64,000 nucleotides of DNA from Roseobacter sp. MH60115 (lineage in GTDB: Bacteria; Pseudomonadota; Alphaproteobacteria; Rhodobacterales; Rhodobacteraceae), in contig NZ_JADOBQ010000004.1 in NCBI RefSeq assembly GCF_015644665.1, forward strand, positions 255,501 to 319,500, written 5' to 3'. Made by a program: the position numbers and the translations under genes. The notes beneath the pieces were generated by a model. That model made no database searches, was not told the DNA's origin, and saw nothing but the letters and a program-made list of their open reading frames with translations. Positions 56,020 through 64,000 of this stretch are shown piece after piece. The stretch's first letter is position 1. Each line of letters starts with the position of its first letter.

Positions 56020-57165
56020 ATGTCAGGTCAGGACCCCGTTGCACTCACGGCAGATCTGGTGCGCTGCGCTTCTGTCACGCCCGAGGATGCGGGCGCGCTT
56101 GATGTGTTGCATGATCTGCTGAGCGGTGCCGGGTTTGAATGCGCCTGGGCGGACCGTGGGGGCATCCGCAATCTCTTTGCGCGCTGGGGCGACAAGGGTC
56201 ACAGCAAGACGTTCGGCTTTAACGGGCATACCGATGTCGTGCCGGTGGGAGATGCCGAGGCCTGGACGATGCCACCCTTCGGGGCGGAGATCAAAGAGGG
56301 GGTTCTCTACGGTCGGGGGGCCACGGACATGAAATCGGGTGTTGCCGCCTTTGCCGCCGCCGCCATCGATTTCGTTCAAGCCACCCCACCAGAGGGTGCC
56401 ATCATCCTGGCGATCACCGGGGATGAAGAGGGCGATGCCGTGGATGGGACCACCGCGTTGCTGGCGCATATGGAAGCAGCGGGGGAACGCATGGATGTCT
56501 GCCTGGTTGGGGAGCCGACCTGCCCCGACAAAATGGGCGACATGATCAAGATCGGGCGTCGCGGATCCATGACCGCCTGGATCAAGGTGATCGGCACGCA
56601 GGGCCACTCCGCCTATCCGCATCGCGCCAACAACCCGCTCCCGGCGATGATGCGCCTGATGGACCGTTTCGCAAGCCACGAGCTGGACGACGGTACGGAG
56701 CACTTTGACCCGTCGACACTGGCCGTTGTGACCGTGGACACCGGCAACCCCGCCACCAATGTGATCCCTGCGGAATGCTCCTCGGCGGTCAATATCCGGT
56801 TCAACGACAGCCATAGTGGTGCGTCCCTGACGCAGTGGATCGAGGAGGAAATCGCCTGCATAGAGACTGATTTCGGCGTGAAGACCGAGGTTAAAATCAA
56901 GATTTCCGGGGAAAGCTTCCTGACCCCGCCCGGCGCGCTTTCCGATCTGGTCGCCCGTGCGGTTGAGGCGGAAACCGGCGTGACGCCGGTTCTGTCCACG
57001 ACGGGCGGCACCTCCGATGCCCGCTTTGTCAAGGATCACTGCCCGGTGGTGGAATTCGGCTTGGTGGGACAATCCATGCATCAGGTGGATGAACATGTAG
57101 AGGTTGCGCACATCAGGCAACTCAAAGACATCTACACGCGCATTCTCGCGGAATATTTCGTGTGA
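56020..57165 (+). CDS. dapE: Succinyl-diaminopimelate desuccinylase
   Basis: 381 residues from ATG 56020, after AAGGAAA. M20 peptidase motifs are [26 protein letters not shown] and GGTSDARF, with two-zinc ligands. It releases LL-diaminopimelate from its succinylated form for lysine and peptidoglycan. The stop overlaps the next start (GTGA). Confidence 0.96.
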   Translation: MSGQDPVALTADLVRCASVTPEDAGALDVLHDLLSGAGFECAWADRGGIRNLFARWGDKGHSKTFGFNGHTDVVPVGDAEAWTMPPFGAEIKEGVLYGRGATDMKSGVAAFAAAAIDFVQATPPEGAIILAITGDEEGDAVDGTTALLAHMEAAGERMDVCLVGEPTCPDKMGDMIKIGRRGSMTAWIKVIGTQGHSAYPHRANNPLPAMMRLMDRFASHELDDGTEHFDPSTLAVVTVDTGNPATNVIPAECSSAVNIRFNDSHSGASLTQWIEEEIACIETDFGVKTEVKIKISGESFLTPPGALSDLVARAVEAETGVTPVLSTTGGTSDARFVKDHCPVVEFGLVGQSMHQVDEHVEVAHIRQLKDIYTRILAEYFV

Positions 57166-57584
57166 CGGTGCGGATCGCGCAGGCGGATGACCTCGACACT
57201 TGTCTGGCACTACGCAGGCAGGTTTTCATCGAAGAGCAAGGTGTGTCGGAGGCCGAGGAAATCGATGGATTGGACGGCACCGCGCTGCACCTCATGGCCG
57301 TTGACGGTGCAACGCCCGTGGGGACCGCGCGGATTCTGATCGAGGGCGACACGGCGAAAATCGGTCGGGTCTGTGTGCTGCGCACCGCACGCGGTACCGG
57401 GCTGGGGGCACAGCTGATCGAGGCGGCGCTTGGCCTGGCGCGCGCGCAATACGGGGTGACGCGGGCTGTGCTTGGGGCTCAGGTTCAGGCGCTCGGCTTT
57501 TACGAGAAACTCGGATTTGCCGCCTTCGGGCCGGTCTATGATGACGCAGGCATAGATCACCGTGATATGGAACGCATTTTGTGA
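57162..57584 (+). CDS. GNAT family N-acetyltransferase
   Basis: 140 residues from a GTG overlapping the dapE stop. It shows [21 protein letters not shown], the acetyl-CoA loop [14 protein letters not shown], and [21 protein letters not shown], as in ElaA-like GNAT proteins. Substrate unknown. The 4-bp overlaps on both sides place it in a dapE-gnat-DUF2064-rnr transcript. Confidence 0.86.
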   Translation: MTVRIAQADDLDTCLALRRQVFIEEQGVSEAEEIDGLDGTALHLMAVDGATPVGTARILIEGDTAKIGRVCVLRTARGTGLGAQLIEAALGLARAQYGVTRAVLGAQVQALGFYEKLGFAAFGPVYDDAGIDHRDMERIL

Positions 57585-58189
57585 CATCCACCCTCGTCGT
57601 GATGCTGAAGGAACCGCATCCTGGTCGGGTGAAAACCCGTCTGGGTCGCGAAATTGGCATAGTCGCGGCCGCTTGGTGGTTCCGGCATCAAACCAAGGCA
57701 TTGCTGAACCGGCTGCAGGACCCGCGCTGGGATCTGGTTCTGGCTGTCAGCCCGGATGTCGCCGGGTTACAGAGCCGTGTCTGGCCCCGGCATCTGCACC
57801 GCATTCCCCAGGGGCGGGGCAATCTCGGCGACCGTATGAAGCGCGTCCTGCGCCTGCCGGGACAAGGCCCGGTGTGCATTATCGGCGCGGATGTTCCCGG
57901 TATTACCCGTGGCCACATTGCCCGCGCCTTTGCCGCGCTGGGATCTGCGGAAGGCGTCTTTGGGCCGGCACCCGATGGCGGCTATTGGCTGATCGGTGCG
58001 AAACGCGCACGTGCCCTGCCGCCGCGACTGTTTGCCGATGTGCGGTGGTCCACCGAACACGCGCTGGCAGATACGGTGGCCAGCTGGCCCGATGCCCGCA
58101 TCGCCTATGTCGATACGTTGCGTGATGTGGATGAGGCGCGCGATTTGCGCATGACGGCACCGGGCGCGCATGCTACCTCAGGGGTATGA
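57581..58189 (+). CDS. DUF2064/TIGR04282-type glycosyltransferase-like protein
   Basis: 202 residues with LVVMLKEPHPGRVKTRLGREIG (GRVKTRL is the family mark), IGADVPGITRGHIARAF and FGPAPDGGYWLIG. It has a GT-A-like nucleotide-sugar fold resembling MobA/CofC proteins. The acceptor is unknown. It overlaps both neighbours by 4 bp. Confidence 0.85.
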   Translation: MTSTLVVMLKEPHPGRVKTRLGREIGIVAAAWWFRHQTKALLNRLQDPRWDLVLAVSPDVAGLQSRVWPRHLHRIPQGRGNLGDRMKRVLRLPGQGPVCIIGADVPGITRGHIARAFAALGSAEGVFGPAPDGGYWLIGAKRARALPPRLFADVRWSTEHALADTVASWPDARIAYVDTLRDVDEARDLRMTAPGAHATSGV

Positions 58190-60441
58190 CCCGCATCCCC
58201 ACGAAAACCGAAATTCTCGACTGGATCAGCGAAAATCCGACGCTGACCGCAAAGCGCGATATTGCCAAGGCTTTTGGCATCAAGGGGGCGGCGCGGATTG
58301 ATCTCAAGCGCGTGCTCAAGGAGCTTGAGGCGGAGGGTCATCTGGAAAAGCGCAAGCGCAGCTATCAGGATCCGGACCGCCTGCCGCCGGTGAGCGTTCT
58401 GCAGGTGACTGGCCCGGATGCCGACGGGGATTTATTTGCAAAACCAATGGAATGGCAAGGTGAGGGCGTGGAACCCGTGGTGCTTGTGGTGCCCCGCGCC
58501 TCTGATCCCGCACTGGGGGCAGGCGATCGCATCCTTGCGCGCCTCACGTTGGTCAAAGGCGACGCGCATCACTATGAGGCGCGTCTGATCCGCCGGATCG
58601 GTACCAATCCACGCCGGGTGCTGGGCGTCTTTCGCAAGACGGCAGAGGGCGGGCGCATCCTGCCGGTCGATAAAGGATCGGACAAGGAATGGCTGGTGGC
58701 GACGGATGCCACCCATGGCGCCAAGGATGGTGAGCTGGTCGAAGGCGAGTTGGCGGGCGCCAAGACGCGCATGGGATTGCCCCGCGCACGGATCGTCACA
58801 CGGCTGGGCGATCCGTCGGCGGCCAAGGCTGTTTCGCTCATCGCGATCCACCAGCATGGGATACCGGATGCCTTTCCGGATGAGGTTGTCGCCGAAGCGG
58901 ACCGCGCCAAGCCAGTTGGTCTCAATGGGCGTGAGGACCTGCGGGACCTGCCGTTGATCACCATCGACCCGTCGGACGCTCGGGACCACGATGATGCCTG
59001 CTATGCCCATTCCGATGAAGATCCTGCAAACGACGGGGGCCACATCATCTGGGTCGCTATTGCGGATGTCGCGGCTTATGTCACGCCCGGCTCCGCGCTG
59101 GATGCCGAAGCGCGCAAGCGTGGGAATTCCACGTATTTCCCCGACCGTGTGGTGCCAATGCTGCCGGATCGTCTGTCTGGCGATCTCTGTTCCCTGCATG
59201 AAGGGGTGCCGCGCGCCTGTATCGCCGTGCGCATGCAACTGGATGCAGAGGGCAACAAACTGTCTCACTCCTTCCATCGCGGGCTGATGCGGTCCCCGGC
59301 GTCTTTGCATTATGAGGAGGTTCAGCAAGCGGTTGACGGACATCCCAATGACCGCTGTGGCCCCTTGTTAGAGCCTGTTTTGCAGCCGCTTTACGCTGCC
59401 TATGCGGCTCTGGTCGAAGCGCGCAAGAGACGTCAGCCGCTTGATCTGGACCTGCCGGAACGGCGGATCGAGCTGGATGATGACGGACAGGTGACGTCGG
59501 TGAATTTCAAGGACCGGCTGGATGCGCATCGCTTGATCGAGGAATTCATGGTGCTGGCCAATGTGGCGGCAGCGGAGACGCTGATCGCAAAGAAAGTGCC
59601 CCTGCTTTTCCGTGTGCATGAAGAACCCAGCCCCGAAAAGCTGGATGCGCTGCGTGAGACGGCGCAGGCCAGTGGCTATACGCTGGCCAAGGGGCAGGCG
59701 TTGAAGACCGCCCATCTCAACCGGTTGCTGAATGATGCAGCAGGCTCGGACGAGGCGGAACTGATCAACATGTCCACCCTGCGCTCCATGACACAGGCCT
59801 ATTACGCGCCGCAAAACCTGGGCCATTTCGGCCTCGCGCTGGGGCGATACGCGCATTTCACCTCGCCCATTCGGCGCTATGCGGATCTGATCGTGCACCG
59901 GGCGCTGATCACTGCCCATGGCTGGGGCAAGGATGGTTTGCGGCCCGAAGACTATGAGACGCTGGACGCGACCGGCGAGCATATCTCGGATACGGAGCGG
60001 CGGTCGATGGTTGCCGAACGGGATACTACCGACCGTTACATGGCCGCCTATCTGAGCGAGCGCGTCGGAAATGAGTTTACCGGGCGGATCAGCGGGATCG
60101 CGCGGTTCGGCGTCTTTGTGAAGCTGGATGAAACCGGTGCTGACGGGCTGATCCCGATGCGTTCCATCGGGCGTGAGTATTTCCACTACGATGCCGAAGC
60201 GGGCACCCTGATGGGGTCGGACACCGGTATGATGATCAGCCTGGGGCAGCGGGTGACCGTACGCCTGGCCGAGGCGGCGCCTGTCACCGGTGGGATTGCC
60301 CTTGAACTGTTGTCTCTGGAAGGCGACGCCATCCCGCAGGGTCGACGTTCGCCCGCCGGACGCTCGCCCCGACGCCGCAGCGTCAAGGCCAAACGCAAGA
60401 CGGATAAGACCAAGCGCAAAGTCAAACGCAGCCGCCGCTAG
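58186..60441 (+). CDS. rnr: Ribonuclease R
   Basis: 751 residues. An N-terminal winged-helix region and cold-shock domains precede the RNB domain with TIDPSDARDHDDA (metal aspartates) and SPIRRYADLIVHR. An S1 domain (NEFTGRISGIARFGVFVKLD) and a Lys/Arg-rich tail follow. It degrades structured RNA 3' to 5'. It is coupled to the upstream gene by ATGA and ends overlapping the GST gene stop by 4 bp. Confidence 0.96.
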   Translation: MTRIPTKTEILDWISENPTLTAKRDIAKAFGIKGAARIDLKRVLKELEAEGHLEKRKRSYQDPDRLPPVSVLQVTGPDADGDLFAKPMEWQGEGVEPVVLVVPRASDPALGAGDRILARLTLVKGDAHHYEARLIRRIGTNPRRVLGVFRKTAEGGRILPVDKGSDKEWLVATDATHGAKDGELVEGELAGAKTRMGLPRARIVTRLGDPSAAKAVSLIAIHQHGIPDAFPDEVVAEADRAKPVGLNGREDLRDLPLITIDPSDARDHDDACYAHSDEDPANDGGHIIWVAIADVAAYVTPGSALDAEARKRGNSTYFPDRVVPMLPDRLSGDLCSLHEGVPRACIAVRMQLDAEGNKLSHSFHRGLMRSPASLHYEEVQQAVDGHPNDRCGPLLEPVLQPLYAAYAALVEARKRRQPLDLDLPERRIELDDDGQVTSVNFKDRLDAHRLIEEFMVLANVAAAETLIAKKVPLLFRVHEEPSPEKLDALRETAQASGYTLAKGQALKTAHLNRLLNDAAGSDEAELINMSTLRSMTQAYYAPQNLGHFGLALGRYAHFTSPIRRYADLIVHRALITAHGWGKDGLRPEDYETLDATGEHISDTERRSMVAERDTTDRYMAAYLSERVGNEFTGRISGIARFGVFVKLDETGADGLIPMRSIGREYFHYDAEAGTLMGSDTGMMISLGQRVTVRLAEAAPVTGGIALELLSLEGDAIPQGRRSPAGRSPRRRSVKAKRKTDKTKRKVKRSRR

Positions 60442-61130
60442 TGCAGCATCTCTTCGACGCGTTCGACATAGCCCATCAGCACCGCGTTTTCTCTTATGCG
60501 ACTGGACATGGCCGTCTCTCCCGGGCTGGCCAGGGCTGCGCTCAGCATCGGGCCGACAGAGGCGTCCGCAGCGGTTGGTCTGTCGCCAAAGAGGAACCGG
60601 TTTTGCCACAGGCGCGCGACGATCGCATCCAGATCAGGCTCTAACCGGGCCAAACGCTGCTCCGGCGTGAACCGTCCCAATCCCTGCGCCCGCATAGCCG
60701 ACAACAGGTTTTTGCGGATCTTGTTCGCAACCATGCCGCGGATGAGCTTTGGCACGGAGGCAAAATAGGTCTCGCGCACTTCCGGCCAGGCATCCTCATT
60801 CGCCCAACGGTCCAGCACGATGTGAAAGTAGATATGCTCTTCCGCCATGCGGATGAAGGCCCGCGACGTCGCGCGGTCGATGTCCGACAGACCGGCATCG
60901 AAGTGTGCGCCTTGCGATTCCAGATAGGCGCGGATCATGTCGCTGTCCGCGATTAACTGGTCTTCAGCCCGGATGACCGGCAGTTTCTGATGCGGCATCA
61001 TGCGCGGGTCGAGCGTGTCTTCGCGTTTCCAGTGTTGCCCGGAAAGGTTCAGCAAATGCGCCGCCTTGATGCAGAACGGGCTGCCGGAGAACTGGCCAAA
61101 GGCGGGCGGGTAGGTCAGCAATGTGATCAT
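60438..61130 (-). CDS. Glutathione S-transferase family protein
   Basis: 230 residues. The N-terminal thioredoxin-like domain (1-75) has GSPFCIKAAHLL at the active-site position and KLPVIRAEDQLIADSDMI, and the helical C-terminal domain begins about 85. The residue at the catalytic site may be Ser or Cys. Its substrate is unknown. It is divergent from a WYL regulator 80 bp away, its likely controller. Confidence 0.88.
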   Translation of the reverse strand: MITLLTYPPAFGQFSGSPFCIKAAHLLNLSGQHWKREDTLDPRMMPHQKLPVIRAEDQLIADSDMIRAYLESQGAHFDAGLSDIDRATSRAFIRMAEEHIYFHIVLDRWANEDAWPEVRETYFASVPKLIRGMVANKIRKNLLSAMRAQGLGRFTPEQRLARLEPDLDAIVARLWQNRFLFGDRPTAADASVGPMLSAALASPGETAMSSRIRENAVLMGYVERVEEMLH

Positions 61131-61209
61131 GGTACGCTCCTTTCATGTTGGACAAAGGTTATACGGACCTACTGCCAATTTCTGTCACTACTTGTGCTAG
61201 AGTAATCTC

Positions 61210-61929
61210 ATGAGCCGCACACACCGCCTGTTCCAGATGATGCAAACCCTGCGCCGTCTGCCGCCTCCCGTCACAGCAACCCAGCTTGCGGATGAGATGG
61301 AAATGTCCCCCCGGACGATCTACCGTGACATCGACGCGCTGCGCAGCATGGGTGCGGTGATCGACGGTGAGGCGGGCTTTGGCTATACGCTGATCGAGGA
61401 TGCCGCGCTGCCGCCTTTGGGGTTCGAGGATGATGAGTTGGAGGCCCTGGTGCTGGGGTTGCGCGATGTGGCGGTCATTGGCGATCCGGCGCTGGCCAAA
61501 GCGGCGCGGTCTGCGCTTGCCAAGATCAAGGCGCGCGTGCCACCGCGACAGGCGCATCGGTTGCAACATGCCGTGCTGGATGCCCACCGTTTTGTCAGCC
61601 TGCCCAAGATCGAGATCGACGTGGCCGCCCTGCGGGCCGCGACCTGGGACGAGGTCAGCGTGCGTTTTGACTATCGCGACCGAAACGGCGCTGACACCGT
61701 GCGGCAGGTGGACCCGCTGGGTCTGGTTTATCTTGATAAATCCAATGTTTTGCTGGCGTGGTGCCATCTGCGCAAGGCCTTCCGGACGTTCCGGCTGGAC
61801 CGAATGCGCAAATTCGAGCGGACGGATCACAGTTTTCGACCGCGCCGGGTGCCGATGCTGCGCGCGCACTTGGAAATTATCCGCTGCCAGGTCGAAGAAA
61901 TGGCGAAGGATCGCATAACCAGCGATTGA
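61210..61929 (+). CDS. HTH/WYL-domain transcriptional regulator (YafY-like)
   Basis: 239 residues. An N-terminal winged helix (QLADEMEMSPRTIYRDIDALRSMGAVI) is followed by a WYL-type domain (about 140-210) with VRQVDPLGLVYLDKSNVLLAWCHLRKAFRTFRLDRM. WYL regulators bind ligands or nucleic acid and repress or activate adjacent genes. The divergent GST gene is the likely target. Confidence 0.9.
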   Translation: MSRTHRLFQMMQTLRRLPPPVTATQLADEMEMSPRTIYRDIDALRSMGAVIDGEAGFGYTLIEDAALPPLGFEDDELEALVLGLRDVAVIGDPALAKAARSALAKIKARVPPRQAHRLQHAVLDAHRFVSLPKIEIDVAALRAATWDEVSVRFDYRDRNGADTVRQVDPLGLVYLDKSNVLLAWCHLRKAFRTFRLDRMRKFERTDHSFRPRRVPMLRAHLEIIRCQVEEMAKDRITSD

Positions 61930-61997
61930 ATCCTTTCGAATTTGCCCGACTCGCGCTACAGTTTTGGAAACAATAATGAGCAGCAGTAGGGCATATC

Positions 61998-63338
61998 ATG
62001 CGGTTAAGATCGTTTTGCGCAGTTGCTTTGGCAACTGGATTGATGGGCACAAGCGTCGGTGCAGCGGGCACGGCACAATCCTTGCGACCGGTATTGCGCC
62101 CGGCGGAGCAGCCGACACAAGCGGCTGGGCAAATGACGGTTGTCGCCTCCGCGCTGCGTCCGAAGCTGCGTCCCGAAAACGCGGTGCCAACCCCGACACC
62201 TGTGACGCAGGTCGCGTCCAACCCGGGATTTGAGCGTTGGATCAACAGTTTCGAAGGTCGTGCGCGGGCGCAGGGTATTCGTGCCTCGACTTTGCAGGCG
62301 GCGTTTCGGGGGGTGCAATACGATCCCGATGTGATCCGCCGGGATCGCAATCAATCGGAGTTCACCAAGACGATCTGGGAGTATCTCGACAGTGCTGCGT
62401 CAGACACCCGGATCCGGAATGGCAAGGCGGCTTTGCGGAAACACCGGCGTAAACTGGACGCCATCGAGGCGCGCTTTGGTGTGGAAAAAGAGGTTGTGGT
62501 TGCCGTTTGGGGCCTGGAGAGCGCCTATGGCGAATATCGTGGCAAGAACGATATCATCCAGTCGCTGGCCACGCTGGCCTATGACGGGCGGCGTGGCGCG
62601 TTTTTCGAAGAACAGCTAATCGCCGCGCTGAAAATCCTGCAGAATGGCGACACCAGCCCGCGCAACATGACCGGCAGTTGGGCGGGCGCGATGGGGCATA
62701 CGCAATTCATCCCCACCTCTTACCTCGCTTACGCGGTGGATTTCACCGGAGACGGGCGGCGCGATATTTGGTCGGACGACCCGTCAGATGCGCTGGCGTC
62801 GACGGCGGCCTATCTCAAGCGGTTCGGCTGGGTCAAAGGTCAGCCCTGGGGTGTGGAAGTGCAACTGCCGCGCGGGTTCAACTATGCCCAGGCCAGCCGC
62901 AAGATCACCAAGACGCCCGGGCAGTGGGCGCGGCTGGGTGTGGTCGATATGAGTGGTCGTACGGTGCCGAATTATGGCAAGGCGTCGATCCTGCTGCCTG
63001 CGGGCGGGCAGGGGGCGGCCTTTATGATCTTCAAGAATTTCAGCGTCATCGAGCGGTATAATACCGCGGATGCCTATGTGATTGGCGTTGGGCATCTCAG
63101 TGACCGGATCAAGGGCGGGCCGTCGATCAAGGCAAGCTGGCCCCGTGGGGATCGGGCGTTGACCTTTGCGGAGCGCAAGGAAATGCAGCAGCGCCTGACA
63201 CGGGCCGGGTTCAGCACGCAAGGGATCGACGGGCGGATCGGGCCAAAAACCATCGAAGCGGTGCGGGCCTATCAGCGCAGCCAGGGGCTGGTGCAGGATG
63301 GGTATGCCTCGCTGAGCCTGCTCAAACGCCTGCGGTAA
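61998..63338 (+). CDS. MltB-type lytic murein transglycosylase with peptidoglycan-binding domain
   Basis: 446 residues. A signal peptide (about 1-24) and proline-rich linker precede the SLT_2 domain with the catalytic Glu in VWGLESAYGEYRGKN and GAMGHTQFIPTSYL. The C-terminus (about 390-446) is a PG_binding_1 domain (LTRAGFSTQGIDGRIGPKTI). It cleaves the MurNAc-GlcNAc bond to give anhydro-muropeptides, the very substrates for recycling. The dispersed element follows its stop. Confidence 0.94.
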   Translation: MRLRSFCAVALATGLMGTSVGAAGTAQSLRPVLRPAEQPTQAAGQMTVVASALRPKLRPENAVPTPTPVTQVASNPGFERWINSFEGRARAQGIRASTLQAAFRGVQYDPDVIRRDRNQSEFTKTIWEYLDSAASDTRIRNGKAALRKHRRKLDAIEARFGVEKEVVVAVWGLESAYGEYRGKNDIIQSLATLAYDGRRGAFFEEQLIAALKILQNGDTSPRNMTGSWAGAMGHTQFIPTSYLAYAVDFTGDGRRDIWSDDPSDALASTAAYLKRFGWVKGQPWGVEVQLPRGFNYAQASRKITKTPGQWARLGVVDMSGRTVPNYGKASILLPAGGQGAAFMIFKNFSVIERYNTADAYVIGVGHLSDRIKGGPSIKASWPRGDRALTFAERKEMQQRLTRAGFSTQGIDGRIGPKTIEAVRAYQRSQGLVQDGYASLSLLKRLR

Positions 63339-63367
63339 GCTGGCTGTGGCGCGGGGTGGGACCCTGC

Positions 63368-63399
63368 GCCTCCGGCGGGCATATTTTTGGAACAATGAA
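63368..63399 (+). repeat. Dispersed 32-bp intergenic element, copy after the transglycosylase
   Basis: GCCTCCGGCGGGC then ATATTTTTGGAACAATGAA. It matches 27718-27749 (minus strand) at 30 of 32 bases and lies 30 bp after the stop, in the gap before a convergent permease gene. Confidence 0.75.
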
Positions 63400-63416
63400 G
63401 GCTTTGTGGTTTTCGT

Positions 63417-64000
63417 TTAGGCGGGGGACATGCCGCGCAGGCGTTCCGAGCGGCGGCGCAGCAGTTCCACCACTGTGAGCAGGGCGATGGAGACGATCAC
63501 GAGGATCGTGGCCACGGCGAGGATGGTTGGGCTGATCTGCTCGCGCAGGCCGGTGAACATCTGCCAGGGCAGCGTTTTCTGACCGGCGGAGCCCACGAAG
63601 AGCACCACTACGACTTCATCGAAACTGGTGATGAAGGCGAAGAGGCCACCGGAGATGACACCCGGCAGGATCAGCGGCATCTGCACGCGGAAGAAGGTTG
63701 TGACCGGTCCTGCGCCCATGTTGGCCGCTGCCCGCGTTAGCGAATTGTCAAAACCGACAAGCGTGGCGGTGACGGTGATGATCACAAAGGGAATGCCCAA
63801 GGCCGCGTGGGCCAGCACCACACCCATGTAGGTGCCTTGCAGGCCGATGCGGCTGTAGAAGAAATACATGCCCGCGGCGGAGATGATCAGGGGCACGATC
63901 ATCGGTGAGATCAGGATCGCCATGATGGCGCGGCGGAAGGGGACATGCTGTTGACTGAGGCCGATGGCTGCGAGTGTGCCAAAGCTGACGGAGAGCAATG
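63417..64000 (-). CDS. PotC-like ABC transporter permease (partial, 5' end missing)
   Basis: The last 193 or so residues of a permease of the spermidine/putrescine type; the start lies beyond the window. At least four membrane helices are seen, and the EAA loop that meets the ATPase is AAANMGAGPVTTFFRVQMPLILPG. The C-terminal helix ends in RRRSERLRGMS. Substrate is likely a polyamine or similar organic cation. Confidence 0.88.
   Translation of the reverse strand, partial: LLSVSFGTLAAIGLSQQHVPFRRAIMAILISPMIVPLIISAAGMYFFYSRIGLQGTYMGVVLAHAALGIPFVIITVTATLVGFDNSLTRAAANMGAGPVTTFFRVQMPLILPGVISGGLFAFITSFDEVVVVLFVGSAGQKTLPWQMFTGLREQISPTILAVATILVIVSIALLTVVELLRRRSERLRGMSPA

Overview
The window is chromosomal DNA of an alphaproteobacterium of the Rhodobacteraceae, most likely the marine Roseobacter group. 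The grounds are GC-rich coding throughout, the regB-senC-regA redox cluster, and the ori-proximal order ubiB-ubiE / mutM-echA-(kinase)-rpsT-dnaA-dnaN-recF-gyrB. Other lineage signs are an alphaproteobacterial Mic60/mitofilin homologue between hemD and hemY, a serC leader RNA, and CtrA-type and GANTC (CcrM-type) sites. I cannot name the species. I see no IS element, prophage, CRISPR array, tRNA or rRNA. This is core chromosome with a few lineage-specific insertions.

Layout. 1-3.2 kb: a minus-strand cluster of a kinase-less, DivL-like PAS protein, tsaE, an AmgK-like sugar kinase and the first codons of a MurU-like nucleotidyltransferase. 3.2-6 kb: regB divergent from senC-regA, closed by a REPIN-like palindrome. 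6-11 kb: GNAT/HD pair, small secreted protein, ahcY, an extensin-like protein, DUF2853, DUF1761. 11-13.8 kb: minus operon tsaD-gpsA-yciI-EVE. 13.8-17.5 kb: hemD, Mic60-like, HemY-like. 17.5-20.2 kb: CueR-controlled copA-cueR. 20.2-23.5 kb: thioesterase, XRE regulator divergent from a fatty acid desaturase, enoyl-CoA hydratase. 23.5-34.2 kb: minus-strand replication block gyrB-lysE-recF-dnaN-dnaA, rpsT, a PAS histidine kinase, echA, mutM. 34.3-37.9 kb: ubiE-ubiB and a thiolase. 38-41.4 kb: an XRE-cupin regulator followed by kbl-tdh (threonine breakdown). 41.3-46 kb: phosphatase, serA, serC, and serB facing away. 46-50.8 kb: YCII protein, asparaginase, IalB-like protein, rlmN, DsbA-like protein, two small membrane proteins. 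50.9-58.2 kb: LOG protein, dapD, two unknown genes, a Hint-domain surface protein, dapE, GNAT, glycosyltransferase-like protein. 58.2-64 kb: rnr, GST, WYL regulator, lytic transglycosylase and a truncated polyamine-type ABC permease.

How the parts connect. Cell-cycle control shows in three places: the DivL-like gene with a full TTAA-N7-TTAAC site before it, the dnaA-dnaN-recF-gyrB block, and four GANTC sites within 75 bp beside rpsT, upstream of dnaA. Envelope work is represented by AmgK/MurU recycling, dapD/dapE, the lytic transglycosylase and the extensin-like protein. One-carbon and amino acid metabolism is represented by ahcY, kbl-tdh, serABC and asparaginase. No wholly new multi-gene system is evident. 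The best leads are the truncated DivL with its CtrA site, a pair of REPINs, a dispersed 32-bp intergenic element that overlaps the tdh start, a threonine dehydrogenase without its structural zinc cysteines, and a Hint-domain surface protein inside the dap region.
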